Program-made: the position numbers and the translations under genes
Notes under the pieces: generated by a model
What the model saw: only the letters and a program-made list of their open reading frames with translations
The model's database searches: none
Told to the model about the DNA's origin: nothing
Shown here: positions 43,188-51,794 of the stretch, one piece after another
Layout of the letters: each line of letters starts with the position of its first letter
Position numbering within the stretch: the stretch's first letter is position 1
Assembly (NCBI GenBank): GCA_022823185.1
Contig: JAJDXQ010000013.1
Location: forward strand, 186,001 to 250,000
Origin: Caldilineaceae bacterium
GTDB taxonomy: Bacteria > Chloroflexota > Anaerolineae > Caldilineales > Caldilineaceae
Length of the DNA stretch: 64,000 nt
Direction of reading: 5' to 3'

Positions 43188-44201
43188 ATGAAAACAGCGA
43201 TTGAAATCGAATCTCTGAGCAAGATATTCCGCAGCCGGGGTGGCAATGACGTCGAGGCCGTGAGCCGGTTGAACCTGACGTTGGAGGCTGGGCAGGTGTT
43301 CGGCTTCCTGGGCTCAAATGGAGCCGGCAAGACCACGACGATCAAGATGGCCTGCGGGCTGGTGCAGCCGACGACGGGCACGGTTCGGCTGAACGGGTAC
43401 GACGTGCTGAGGCAGCGGGGCCAGGCGATGCGGCAGATCGGCGCAGTGTTGGAGGGGACGCGCAACGTCTACTGGCGCATGAACGCATGGCAGAACCTGC
43501 TCTACTTTGGCCGGATAAAAGGAATCTCGTCGAGCGGATTGCTGAAGGCGAGAGCGGAACAGCTGTTGCGGGAGCTGGACCTTTGGGAGCGGCGCAAGGA
43601 CCCGGTGGGCGAATTCAGCCGGGGCATGCAGCAGAAGGTGGCGATCGCGGCTGCCCTGATCGCGGACCCGCCGATCGTGCTGCTGGACGAGCCGACGTTG
43701 GGGTTGGACGTACACGCGTCGCGCACGGTTCAGGAGTGGATCGTTCAGCTGGCAAAGGAGCGGGGCAAGACGGTTGTGCTGACGACGCATCAGCTGGACA
43801 TGGCCGAAAATCTCTGCGACCAGGTTGCGATCATGAGCCATGGACGGCTGCTGGCCCACCGCCCCACCGCAGAGCTGCTGGACCTGTTCCGGCGGGAGTT
43901 CTATCAGGTGCGGCTGCGGGGCGTGGTTGATACGGAGAAGAACGGCGTTTTCCCCGGCTTCGCGGCCAGCCAGGAGAACGGGCACACGATCCTTTCCGGC
44001 GAGGTTGGCGACGACATGTCGGTGTTCGACCTGGTGGAGCGGGCGCGGACCGCGGGTATGGACCTGATCAGCGTCTCGCCCGGTGAGCCGAATCTGGAGG
44101 AGATATTTGTCGAACTGATCGAGCGGGCGGAGGAGACGGTTGGGCAGGACGGCGGATTGGTAACGGGACGCGGGGAACAGGCCCGCCGGCATCAGGAGTA
44201 G
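43188..44201 (+). CDS. ABC-2 exporter ATPase
   Basis: 338 residues from ATG 43188; the longer open frame overlaps the preceding gene in another frame. Walker A GSNGAGKTTT, signature FSRGMQQKVAIAAAL, Walker B IVLLDEPTLGLD, switch TTHQLD; a C-terminal extension of about 100 residues precedes the usual EEIFVELIE. The F/Y-S-x-GM signature is typical of drug, lipid and sodium exporters (DrrA/NatA type). It pairs with the permease 11 bases downstream. Within the SHOCT operon it parallels envelope-stress ABC exporters; cargo unknown. Confidence 0.92.
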   Translation: MKTAIEIESLSKIFRSRGGNDVEAVSRLNLTLEAGQVFGFLGSNGAGKTTTIKMACGLVQPTTGTVRLNGYDVLRQRGQAMRQIGAVLEGTRNVYWRMNAWQNLLYFGRIKGISSSGLLKARAEQLLRELDLWERRKDPVGEFSRGMQQKVAIAAALIADPPIVLLDEPTLGLDVHASRTVQEWIVQLAKERGKTVVLTTHQLDMAENLCDQVAIMSHGRLLAHRPTAELLDLFRREFYQVRLRGVVDTEKNGVFPGFAASQENGHTILSGEVGDDMSVFDLVERARTAGMDLISVSPGEPNLEEIFVELIERAEETVGQDGGLVTGRGEQARRHQE

Positions 44202-44212
44202 AGGGTAAGGCA

Positions 44213-45001
44213 ATGATGGTGACGGGAACGGTTTTGCTGAACGAATGCCAGAAGCGACTGATCATCATGTGGTCGTACAGGTTCAATTTCATGCTCGAGA
44301 CATTCATGATCGGATTCCTGTTCGTCGGAATCAGTTTTTTCGTATCGGGCGGCAGGCCCACGCCTGAGCAGATGGCGCCGGCGCTGTTGGGATACCTGAC
44401 CTGGTTTTACGCGGTGTTCGCGATTTCGGATATGAGTCAGGGGATCCGGGAGGAGACCCAGACGGGAACGCTGGAGCAGATGTACATGAGCCCGCTGCCG
44501 TCGGGTCTTCTGCTGGCAGGGCGCTCGGTGGCGTCACTGTTCATCAGCACCGGCATGGTTGCCCTGGTTGGCGGGATCCTGATGCTGGCGCTGGGGATCC
44601 GGATTCCGGTGCGGCTGGCCGGTGTGCCGGTCTTTGCCCTGACACTGGCGGGGCTGTACGGCTTCGCCTTTTTCATGGGCGGGGCCACGTTGGTATTCAA
44701 GCAGGTGAATGCGCTGGGCAATCTGCTCACGAATATGCTGTTGTTCCTGAACGGCTCCTTTCTGACGGTCGAACGCATGCCGGGCTGGCTGGAAGGGTTT
44801 GCCCGCAGCCTGCCCTCGACGCAGGGAATCGACGTATTGCGCCGGGTTGTGTTGGACAATCTGTCCCTGGCCAGCGTGTGGCAGGACGGAAGCCTGATGT
44901 GGCTGACGGTGCATACGGCTTTCTTTCTTTTGGCCGGGTGGGGCGCGTTCCTGTGGGGAGAGCGGGTTGCCCGAAAGCGGGGTATGCTGGGGCAGTATTA
45001 G
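44213..45001 (+). CDS. ABC-2 exporter permease
   Basis: 262 residues with six predicted membrane spans (FMIGFLFVGISFFV near 30-45 to FFLLAGWGAFLWGE near 240-255). The ABC2_membrane-type motif IREETQTGTLEQMYMSPLP matches the conserved E-x-GT-x-E-x-x-x-x-x-P of the family. Two adjacent ATGs (44213, 44216) are possible starts. It forms an exporter with the ATPase just upstream. Cargo cannot be predicted. Confidence 0.9.
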   Translation: MMVTGTVLLNECQKRLIIMWSYRFNFMLETFMIGFLFVGISFFVSGGRPTPEQMAPALLGYLTWFYAVFAISDMSQGIREETQTGTLEQMYMSPLPSGLLLAGRSVASLFISTGMVALVGGILMLALGIRIPVRLAGVPVFALTLAGLYGFAFFMGGATLVFKQVNALGNLLTNMLLFLNGSFLTVERMPGWLEGFARSLPSTQGIDVLRRVVLDNLSLASVWQDGSLMWLTVHTAFFLLAGWGAFLWGERVARKRGMLGQY

Positions 45002-45307
45002 GCGGAACTGCAGGGAAACTTCTGGGGAACTGCGGGAAAGGACAGGGGACTGCGGGAGTTAGAGGACTTTGGGTGCGCCATGGCTTTTTGATTTCGTGGG
45101 CCTGGTGGGTTGACGGGAGGGGGGCGTTGCGGGGGGAATCCCCCCGCGCAAGGGAGGGCCGAAGGCCCGACCGCCCAGAGCGGCCAAGGGCATCTTTCCG
45201 CGGGGAGAGGAGGTTGGCGTCGCGAGGAGAGAAGCGGATGCGCCCGTCTCGTTCAGGACCGGGAACTGACCAAGGTTGGGTTTTTGCGATTTGGGGAAGA
45301 GGTTGAT
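45002..45307. other. Structured intergenic region, 306 bases
   Basis: No gene is seen. It holds a perfect stem GCGGGGGG-AAT-CCCCCCGC (45129-45147) and, a little further, GGGCC-GAA-GGCCC, both without T-runs. It is purine-rich near its end, with several GAGG/GGAG runs before the SHOCT gene start. It could be a REP-like element or an intra-operon processing site. Confidence 0.5.
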
Positions 45308-45694
45308 ATGGCAACAGCGGAAGAGCGAATGCGGGTCTTGAAGATGATCGAAGAAGGAAAGATCTCCGCGCAGGAGGGCGCGCGCCTGCTGGAGGCGCTG
45401 GGCCAAAGACACGAACGAGCCCGCCGCCAGCGGGGGACGGGAGAAGCGGGCGGAGAGGGAAGGGGACGCTGGTTGCGTCTGCGTGTATCAGATACAAGGA
45501 GCGGCAAAACGCGGGTCAATCTGACGCTCCCGATTGGGCTGGTCAACATGGGTTTGGCGGTGGGGGCGCGGTTTGTGCCGGACGTGGCTGAACTGGACGT
45601 AGAGGAGATTCGCGACGCGCTGCGATCCGGGCTCAATGGGAAGATCCTGGAGGTCCGCGATGAAGAGGAGCTGGTTGAGATATTTGTGGAGTAG
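45308..45694 (+). CDS. SHOCT-like domain protein with partner domain
   Basis: 128 residues from ATG 45308, with GAGG 5 bases upstream. Residues 5-32 are the SHOCT-like hairpin EERMRVLKMIEEGKISAQEG-ARLLEALGQ, nearly the same as the C-terminus of the beta-helix protein. A basic linker (ERARRQRGTGEAGG) leads to the domain WLRLRVSDTRSGKTRVNL through EELVEIFVE, shared with the protein at 42715. It is the only member carrying both modules, so it could bridge the others. It is 306 bases after the exporter permease on the same strand and may have its own promoter. Confidence 0.82.
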   Translation: MATAEERMRVLKMIEEGKISAQEGARLLEALGQRHERARRQRGTGEAGGEGRGRWLRLRVSDTRSGKTRVNLTLPIGLVNMGLAVGARFVPDVAELDVEEIRDALRSGLNGKILEVRDEEELVEIFVE

Positions 45695-45884
45695 GATGCA
45701 GTTGCGCAGGAAATTCCGCCCGTCAGGCAGATCGTAGGCGGATCGTAGGAGAATTGTCTGACCCGTAGGTTGCGGCATTTTTGGGTCGCGGCCCAGCTGT
45801 TTCGGTGGGTCCTACCAGAGTAAATTCCGGCGGATTTAGTGGGAAAGCCTGGTCGGGGAACGGTTCCGAAATTACTCTGCCCGG
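45695..45884. other. Intergenic region before the 45885 promoter
   Basis: No gene is seen. GTCAG and CTGAC about 35 bases apart near 45720-45760, with a repeated GATCGTAGG between them, could form a weak hairpin ending the SHOCT operon. There is no clear T-run directly after it. Confidence 0.35.
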
Positions 45885-45913
45885 TTGACAGCCATTCAGC
45901 AAGAGCATATACT
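45885..45913 (+). promoter_or_regulatory. Sigma70-type promoter
   Basis: TTGACA (45885-45890), 17-base spacer, TATACT (45908-45913). The predicted transcription start is about 45920. The next gene begins only at 46219, leaving a leader of about 300 bases that contains a strong terminator-like hairpin. Confidence 0.75.
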
Positions 45914-45918
45914 GTGAG

Positions 45919-46129
45919 CAGCCGTGCCCCCCATGACGAGCGGCTCCGGACAAATCCACCAAAAGGGACCAGATCCGTCCGTCAGTTGGATCGTTCATTG
46001 GGCCGGTCAGACTACAGTTGACCCTCAAGGATGAGCGTGGACGCCTTTCATAGTTGTTGTTGTAGCCGGAAACCCGATTGGGAAGCATCGTTTGCAAGCA
46101 CCTGGGCTCGCGTTATGCCCAGGTGTTTT
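45919..46129 (+). ncRNA. Candidate small RNA or attenuated leader
   Basis: A consensus promoter is followed after about 180 bases, without a credible gene, by an intrinsic terminator: CACCTGGGC (46099-46107), nine-base loop, GCCCAGGTG (46117-46125), then TTTT. The unit of about 210 bases is in the size range of regulatory RNAs such as 6S RNA, but I could not match it to 6S, SRP, RNase P or tmRNA signatures. The alternative is an attenuator for the SWIM-domain gene 90 bases downstream. The parts are visible; the RNA itself is inference. Confidence 0.4.
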
Positions 46130-46218
46130 CATCTTATGTACACGCGCAACTTGTGGGGCCCGTACTCGATACCGTTTCGTTTCCTCAGCATTATGCACCC
46201 CAGAGAAAGGAAAACAGA

Positions 46219-46470
46219 ATGGACGCGATTGCCAGCCGTATCATCAAAGCCCGCCAGTACGCAGCCGAACGCGACGAGCGCCTGTGGGTAAACAACCTGC
46301 AGGTGAAGATTCATGGCGAGAACTCCGATCACTCCGTTTCCTATGATCAGGGTTCCTGGGACTGTGATTGCGAAGAGTTTCAGCGCAGAAGCATATGTGC
46401 CCACGTAATGGCGATGGAAGAGATTCTCGGTGAGGCGGTTGAGCCTGCGATGCTCCCGATTCCGGGTTAG
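46219..46470 (+). CDS. Small stand-alone SWIM zinc-finger protein
   Basis: 83 residues from ATG 46219, with AAAGGA upstream. The SWIM motif is C49-x-C51-x8-C60-x-H62 (WDCDCEEFQRRSICAHVMAM), preceded by strand-forming VNNLQVKIHG and SVSYDQGSWD. SWIM domains bind nucleic acids or proteins and usually sit in larger helicases, transposases or Rad51 cofactors. Here the whole protein is little more than the finger. It has its own long leader with a terminator-like hairpin and is followed by a strong terminator, so it is a single-gene unit. Confidence 0.85.
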   Translation: MDAIASRIIKARQYAAERDERLWVNNLQVKIHGENSDHSVSYDQGSWDCDCEEFQRRSICAHVMAMEEILGEAVEPAMLPIPG

Positions 46471-46506
46471 GGCAGGCTCGCATAGTCCAGCTCGTCTACC
46501 TTTATG

Positions 46507-46535
46507 TGCCAGGCCGTTTGGCCTGGCATTTTTTT
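46507..46535 (+). terminator. Intrinsic terminator after the SWIM gene
   Basis: Perfect 9-base stem TGCCAGGCC/GGCCTGGCA with a GTTT loop, followed by seven T. It is the strongest terminator in the window. Confidence 0.9.
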
Positions 46536-46552
46536 GTGGTCAGTTGAACAGC

Positions 46553-46568
46553 GGTGGTCAGTGGTCAG
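46553..46568 (+). repeat. Short CAGTGGT heptamer array
   Basis: GGTGGTCAGTGGTCAG, about two units, with a further GTGGTCAGT at 46536-46544 directly after the terminator. Same heptamer as at 32524, 52956 and 61793. Confidence 0.6.
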
Positions 46569-46671
46569 GGCAGCGGAGCTTGGCTCGGGAATGGGTCCGG
46601 ATTGGGGGCGGATTTCAACGGGCGCGGGACCTGTGGAATAATAGCGGGATAGGCAGTGACAAGAGGGATGG

Positions 46672-47691
46672 ATGAAACGTGCGGCGCAGCTGCTGATCGG
46701 GATTCTGATCAGCCTCTTTTTTCTTTATCTGATTTTGCCGGGGCTGCATCTGCCGGAAGTGTGGCGGGCGATGGGGCAGGCCAACTACTGGTGGATTGCG
46801 CCCGGCGTGGCGGTCTACATGGTGGGCCTTTGGGCGCGCACATGGCGCTGGCACTATATGCTGCGGCATCTGAAACCGGTCTCGCTGGGCAGGCTTTTTC
46901 CGGTGGTGTGCATCGGATATTTCGGCAACAATGTGTATCCCTTTCGCGCCGGGGAGGTGATGCGGGCCTACGTCCTGTGGCAGCGGGAGGAGATCCCGAT
47001 CAGCTCCAGCCTGGCGACGGTGATCATCGAGCGTGTCTTCGATGGGCTGGTGATGCTGCTGTTCGTGTTCCTGGCGCTGCCCTTTGCGCCGATTCCGGCG
47101 GCCTTTCAGCAGTTTGTCGTCTTTGTGACCTTTCTGCTGCTGATCGTCACCGCGCTTTTCATTTGGATGACGGTGCGGCCGCGGCGGATCGCCGCCCTCT
47201 ATGGCTGGCTGGCGGAACATCTGCTGCCGGACCGAATCCGCGAACGGACGGACAGCCTCTTTGACCGCTTCATGGAGGGGCTGGGCAGCCTGCGCAGCGG
47301 CCGCGACCTGATCCTGATCTTTGCCACCAGTATCGTGGTGTGGTTGATGGAGACGGTCAAGTATTGGTTTGTCATGCACGCCTTTGCATTCAGTGTCAGC
47401 TTTCTGGCGCTGATGTTAATCAACGGCCTCGTCAATCTCGCGACAACGCTGCCGTCGGCGCCCGGATACATCGGCACATTCGATACGCCGGCGATCGAGA
47501 CGCTGGCCGCCTACGGGATCGATCCGCAGCTGGCGGCCAGCTACACGCTGACGCTTCACGCGGCGCTGTGGGCGCCGGTGACCGCGCTGGGGGCCTACTA
47601 TTTCTGGCGCGTGCAGCTGCGCTGGAGTGATTTCAACAGGGCCCGGAAGCGGGCGGACCGGGCGGCGAAGGTCGAGACGGCCGTAGACTGA
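46672..47691 (+). CDS. Flippase-like integral membrane protein (LPG synthase TM/UPF0104 type)
   Basis: 339 residues with about eight membrane spans. Motifs of the lysylphosphatidylglycerol-synthetase TM region/AglD-like family: [30 protein letters not shown] and [12 protein letters not shown], then [17 protein letters not shown]. Members move or help assemble lipid-linked compounds and polysaccharides across the membrane; the substrate is unknown. The C-terminus is a short basic cytoplasmic tail ([12 protein letters not shown]). It is on the same strand as the M16 peptidase 86 bases downstream. Confidence 0.86.
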   Translation: MKRAAQLLIGILISLFFLYLILPGLHLPEVWRAMGQANYWWIAPGVAVYMVGLWARTWRWHYMLRHLKPVSLGRLFPVVCIGYFGNNVYPFRAGEVMRAYVLWQREEIPISSSLATVIIERVFDGLVMLLFVFLALPFAPIPAAFQQFVVFVTFLLLIVTALFIWMTVRPRRIAALYGWLAEHLLPDRIRERTDSLFDRFMEGLGSLRSGRDLILIFATSIVVWLMETVKYWFVMHAFAFSVSFLALMLINGLVNLATTLPSAPGYIGTFDTPAIETLAAYGIDPQLAASYTLTLHAALWAPVTALGAYYFWRVQLRWSDFNRARKRADRAAKVETAVD

Positions 47692-47777
47692 GGCGCGGCT
47701 GTATTGCCGGCTGGATGCAGCATCGACTTTACAGAGAAAACCGTAACAGTTCAAAAAAGGAACAGGAGCCAGAAGCG

Positions 47778-49082
47778 ATGGGTGCAGAGAGTAGAGAGCG
47801 GGCGGGCGAGAATGGCGGGGTTCAGAAGACTTGCCTTGACAATGGCCTGCAGGTCATCCTCAAAGAGAGCCACCTGGCGCCGGTCGCCAGTTTCTGGATC
47901 TACTACCGGGTGGGAAGCCGTAACGAGGCGCCGGGCGCGACCGGAATCAGCCATTGGGTGGAGCATATGCTCTTCAAGGGAACTGAGAGGTACCCGCAGG
48001 GGGCATTTGACAAAGCGGTGGCCCGCGCCGGCGGCGCGTTCAACGGCATGACCTGGCAGGACTGGACGACCTATTTCGAGACGTTTCCGGCGGAGCGCAT
48101 CGAACTGGCGCTGGACGTGGAAAGCGACCGGATGGCGAACGCTATTTTCGACGCGGAGGAGACCGAATCGGAGCGCACGGTGATCATCAGCGAGCGGGAG
48201 GGCAGCGAGAACAGCTACCGCTGGCTCTTGAATACGGAGATGCAGGCAGCCGCGTTCCAGACACACCCCTACCGGCATCCGGTCATTGGCTGGAAGCAGG
48301 ATCTGCTGACGATGGGCCGCGACGAACTTTACGAGCACTACAGAACCTTCTACACGCCCAACAATGCGGTGGCTGTGGCGGTGGGCAGCTTTGACGGGGC
48401 GGAGATGGCGGATCGCATCGAGCAGTACTTTGGGGGCCTCGAGAAGGGACCGACTGTGCCGGACATGCGTTTGCAGGAGCCGGAGCAGCGGGCCGAGCGG
48501 CGTATCGTGTTGCGGGGCGCGGACCAGACTTCCTATATTGGCCTGGCATTCCATGCGCCGGCCGCGCAACATCCGGATTTCTTCGCCCTGACAGTGCTGG
48601 ACAGCATCCTGAGCGGCGCGAAAGGGATGGGGCTGTTCGGCGGAGGCTCTTCCAACCGCAGCAACCGGCTGTACCGTGCGCTGGTGGACAAGGAGTTGGC
48701 GGTGGGCGTTTCATCCTCGTTTATGCCGACAATTGATCCTTATCTCTTCGGCTTCAGCGCTACGCTTGCCCATGATGTGACACACCAGGAGGTGGAGGAC
48801 GCGATCTGGGCAGAGATCGAACGTGTGCAGAAGGAAGCGGTGTCGGCTGAGGAGTTGGACAAGGCGATCAAGCAGACCAAGGCGCAGTTCGCTTACAGCA
48901 GTGAAAGCGTGACAAATCAGGCGTACTGGCTGGGCTTCAGCGAGATGATCGCGGACAGCGAATGGTTCGAGGGATGGCTCGAAAACCTGGAGGCGGTGAC
49001 GGCTGACGATATACAGCGGGTCGCCCAGACCTGGTTTGGCCGCAACAAGCAGACGGTTGGCTGGTATCTGCCCGAACTGTAA
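47778..49082 (+). CDS. M16-family zinc metallopeptidase
   Basis: 434 residues from ATG 47778, with AGGAG upstream; the longer frame adds 21 residues without homology. The inverted zinc motif HxxEH is H59-W-V-E62-H63 ([13 protein letters not shown]), and the third ligand region is [14 protein letters not shown] second M16-type domain lacking the motif follows ([26 protein letters not shown]), as in pitrilysin/processing peptidase-like enzymes of this length. No signal peptide is visible. It degrades or processes peptides, probably in the cytoplasm, and lies directly upstream of recF (33 bases). Confidence 0.92.
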   Translation: MGAESRERAGENGGVQKTCLDNGLQVILKESHLAPVASFWIYYRVGSRNEAPGATGISHWVEHMLFKGTERYPQGAFDKAVARAGGAFNGMTWQDWTTYFETFPAERIELALDVESDRMANAIFDAEETESERTVIISEREGSENSYRWLLNTEMQAAAFQTHPYRHPVIGWKQDLLTMGRDELYEHYRTFYTPNNAVAVAVGSFDGAEMADRIEQYFGGLEKGPTVPDMRLQEPEQRAERRIVLRGADQTSYIGLAFHAPAAQHPDFFALTVLDSILSGAKGMGLFGGGSSNRSNRLYRALVDKELAVGVSSSFMPTIDPYLFGFSATLAHDVTHQEVEDAIWAEIERVQKEAVSAEELDKAIKQTKAQFAYSSESVTNQAYWLGFSEMIADSEWFEGWLENLEAVTADDIQRVAQTWFGRNKQTVGWYLPEL

Positions 49083-49115
49083 CGAGGGACGTCTATCGCA
49101 TCCTGAACCCAATCC

Positions 49116-50354
49116 ATGTTTCTATCCCGGCTTCAACTGGAGCATTTTCGTAACTACAGAGAGCTGGACCTCTCCTTCCGCGCGCCGGTGACGCTTGTCC
49201 AGGGCCGCAACGGGCAGGGCAAGACAAACCTGCTCGAGGCAGTCTACTATTTGGCGACGAGCAAGTCCCGCCATGTTCGCACGGAGCGGGAAGCGGTTGA
49301 CAGGGCCGCGGCGGACGAACCGATCCCCTACGCCCGCATCCGGGGAGAAGTATTGCGCGGGGAGGAGTCAACAACGCTTGAGATTCTGTTCACGCTGCGG
49401 GGAGATGGCTTGAACTACACGAAGCAAGCACGCGTGAACGGCGCCCCCCGCCGCAGCATGGACCTGATAGGCCACCTGCGGGCGGTCCTCTTTTTGCCGG
49501 AGGACCTCACGCTTGTCGCCGGCAGCCCCAGTGAGCGGCGGCGTTATATCGATGTCGCCCTCTGCCAGATCGACCGCGGCTACTGCCAGGCGCTCTCCCG
49601 CTATCAGAAAGTGGTGACGCAGCGCAACAGCCTGCTGAAACAGTTGCAGGAGCGGGAGCAGGGCGACAGCGCCGCGGTCGCGGCGGAACTCGGATTCTGG
49701 GACGACCAACTAATCGAACTTGGCACGCAAGTGTACACCCGGCGGCATGCCTACCTGGCCGATCTGGCCCCGATCGCGCGCCGCGCGCACGCGGAGCTGT
49801 CGGGGCAGCAGGAGACCTTGTCGCTGCTGTATCTTCCGAGCTTCAACACCGGGCTCTACTCGGAGCTTGCCTACCAGCGGTTGCGGGACGGCGAAGAGGT
49901 GGAGGCCGACGGCTTGGCGCGCCAGGAGGTCGACGCGGCGATGATCGGCCAGCGCTTCCGCGAACGGCTGGAGGAGCGGCGCAGCGTGGAGTTGAAAGCG
50001 GGCAGCTCGCTCTACGGCCCGCACCGGGACGAGTTGGTCTTTCTCGTCAACGGCTGGAATCTGCGCGCCTACGGCAGCCGCGGGCAGCAGCGCACGGGCG
50101 CGCTCGCCCTGAAGCTCGCGGAGCTGCAGGCAATGGCGGAAGCGACCGGCGAGAAGCCGATCCTGCTGCTGGATGACGTGATGAGCGAATTGGACGCGCA
50201 GCGGCGGGGCGCTCTGCTGGGCGCGCTGTCTGATGTGCGCCAGGGAATCGTGACGACGACAGACTGGGCGCAGTTTTCAGCCGATTTCCAGATGGCGGCG
50301 CAGCGGATTCATGTCGTGGCCGGCACGGCTGCGCCCGCGCCCGCCGGCATGTGA
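49116..50354 (+). CDS. recF: DNA replication and repair protein RecF
   Basis: 412 residues. Walker A GRNGQGKTNLLEAVYYL at residues 30-46 directly after the RecF-type N-terminus LEHFRNYRELDL; ABC-type signature region YGSRGQQRTGALALKL and Walker B PILLLDDVMSELD near the end. RecF binds gapped DNA with RecO and RecR and loads RecA. Length (about 360-400 in most bacteria) is slightly long. In many genomes recF lies next to dnaN and gyrB; here it does not. The stop overlaps a possible GTG start of the following gene. No clear ribosome-binding site precedes the ATG. Confidence 0.94.
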   Translation: MFLSRLQLEHFRNYRELDLSFRAPVTLVQGRNGQGKTNLLEAVYYLATSKSRHVRTEREAVDRAAADEPIPYARIRGEVLRGEESTTLEILFTLRGDGLNYTKQARVNGAPRRSMDLIGHLRAVLFLPEDLTLVAGSPSERRRYIDVALCQIDRGYCQALSRYQKVVTQRNSLLKQLQEREQGDSAAVAAELGFWDDQLIELGTQVYTRRHAYLADLAPIARRAHAELSGQQETLSLLYLPSFNTGLYSELAYQRLRDGEEVEADGLARQEVDAAMIGQRFRERLEERRSVELKAGSSLYGPHRDELVFLVNGWNLRAYGSRGQQRTGALALKLAELQAMAEATGEKPILLLDDVMSELDAQRRGALLGALSDVRQGIVTTTDWAQFSADFQMAAQRIHVVAGTAAPAPAGM

Positions 50355-50410
50355 CCTGCCGGGCCAGCATCCGCCTGCGCATTTCCACCCTGCTACTGAC
50401 ACGTGACCCC

Positions 50411-51622
50411 ATGAACGAGAGACTCTACTACAAAGACGCTTACTGCGCTGACTTTGTCGCGCAGGTGACCGGGCGGCTTGCGCATCGGACCCAGCCGGCA
50501 GTGCGGCTGGACCGGTCGGCCTTCTACCCGACGTCGGGCGGGCAGCCGCATGACACGGGAACTTTGAACGGGACCGCCGTGGTTGACGTGCAGGTGGGGG
50601 CGGATGGGGCTGTGCTGCACCTCCTGGCGGAGCCGCTGCCGGAGGAGACGGTGAGCGTTCGGGGACAAATCGACTGGCCGCGGCGCTATGATCACATGCA
50701 GCAGCATTCGGGTCAGCATTTGCTGTCGCAGGTGTTTTTCCGGCTTCTGGGCCTGGAGACGGTGAGCGTGCATTTCGGCGATACGCTGAATACGGTGGAC
50801 CTGGAGGGCCCCGCCCTTTCGGCCGCGCAGCTGGCGGATGTCGAGACCGCGGCCAACGTGATGGTGTGGGAGAACCGGCCGATACGGGCCTACTGGGTCG
50901 ATGAGGCGGCGCGGGCGAAGGTGCCGCTGCGCCGGGCGCTCGCTGTGCAGGGCGCGACCCGCATCGTGGAAATCGACAAGTTCGACTGGTCTGCGTGCGG
51001 CGGCACGCACGTACGCCGAACGGGGGAGGTCGGACTCATTTCATTGGCGCGGCTCGAGAAGCACCGGGGCAGAAGCCGCGTGCATTTTGTGTGCGGCAGG
51101 CGGGCGCTGGCGGATGCGGCGGCGCGCCGCGCGTTGCTGGCGGAGACGGCGGGCCTGCTGGACAGCGGCGTGGGTGACGTGCCGGCGCTGGTGTCGAAAC
51201 AGCAGGACGCGCTGCGGGCCGCGGAGCGGGAGCTGAAAGCGCTGCGGGAAGAGCTTGTCGAATTCCGGGCGCGTGAGCTGCTGGCGGAGGCGGAGGACGC
51301 GGGCGGTCTGCGGCTGGTGGCGCGGGAGATTGCGGATAGCGATCCGGCGGCGGTGCAGAGGCTGGCGAGGGCGCTCGTGGCCGGGCCGGGTGTTGTGGCG
51401 CTGCTTGGCTGCGCGCAACGCGGTAAGGGGACGGTCATTTTTGCCCGGTCCGAGGACTGTTCGTTGCACGCTGGCAATCTCCTGCGGGACACGTTGAGGC
51501 AGTTTGGCGGCGGAGGCGGCGGCAGGCCGGATTTTGCGCAGGGCGGGGGCGTGGCGGCGGAGAAGCTGGCGGATACGCTCGGCGCGGCGGCGGAAGCAGT
51601 GCGGAGAGCTGTCGACAGTTAG
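50411..51622 (+). CDS. AlaX/DHHA1-type alanyl-tRNA editing protein
   Basis: 403 residues from ATG 50411; a GTG at 50351 overlapping the recF stop would add 20 residues. Editing-domain motifs: FYPTSGGQPHDTG, zinc ligands HMQQHSGQH (HxxxH) and SACGGTH (C and H). A coiled-coil part (about 270-310) and a DHHA1 domain with the glycine-rich QFGGGGGGRPDFAQGGG follow. The catalytic synthetase domain of AlaRS is absent, so it is a trans-editing factor that hydrolyses Ser- or Gly-tRNA(Ala) (AlaX-L type). Coupling to recF is unusual. Confidence 0.9.
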   Translation: MNERLYYKDAYCADFVAQVTGRLAHRTQPAVRLDRSAFYPTSGGQPHDTGTLNGTAVVDVQVGADGAVLHLLAEPLPEETVSVRGQIDWPRRYDHMQQHSGQHLLSQVFFRLLGLETVSVHFGDTLNTVDLEGPALSAAQLADVETAANVMVWENRPIRAYWVDEAARAKVPLRRALAVQGATRIVEIDKFDWSACGGTHVRRTGEVGLISLARLEKHRGRSRVHFVCGRRALADAAARRALLAETAGLLDSGVGDVPALVSKQQDALRAAERELKALREELVEFRARELLAEAEDAGGLRLVAREIADSDPAAVQRLARALVAGPGVVALLGCAQRGKGTVIFARSEDCSLHAGNLLRDTLRQFGGGGGGRPDFAQGGGVAAEKLADTLGAAAEAVRRAVDS

Positions 51623-51630
51623 TGTTCGTT

Positions 51631-51699
51631 CATATTGAAACCCCCTTTTCCACATTGCGTATTGCGTAGATGAAGGCGAGTCGCCTTCGTTTCAATATG
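51631..51699. repeat. 69-bp palindromic element with inner hairpin
   Basis: Exact 11-base inverted ends CATATTGAAAC (51631-51641) and GTTTCAATATG (51689-51699) enclose a second near-perfect hairpin GAAGGCGA-G-TCGCCTTC (51672-51688) and a doubled ATTGCGT. It lies between the AlaX-type and Rieske genes. It could be a small non-autonomous element or a terminator pair without T-run. Confidence 0.6.
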
Positions 51700-51794
51700 C
51701 GTTCGCCGGCGATTGGGTGAAACGCCATAGCCGCTGTTGCCGGCAACCCGGGAAGTCACCGCGCCGGTCAGCCGGGAGAGAGGAAGACTTTCGA

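Noticed and set aside
45919-46129. Assignment of the candidate RNA to 6S, SRP, RNase P or tmRNA
   Set aside because: None of the conserved sequence blocks I know for these RNAs could be found, so only a generic candidate is reported.
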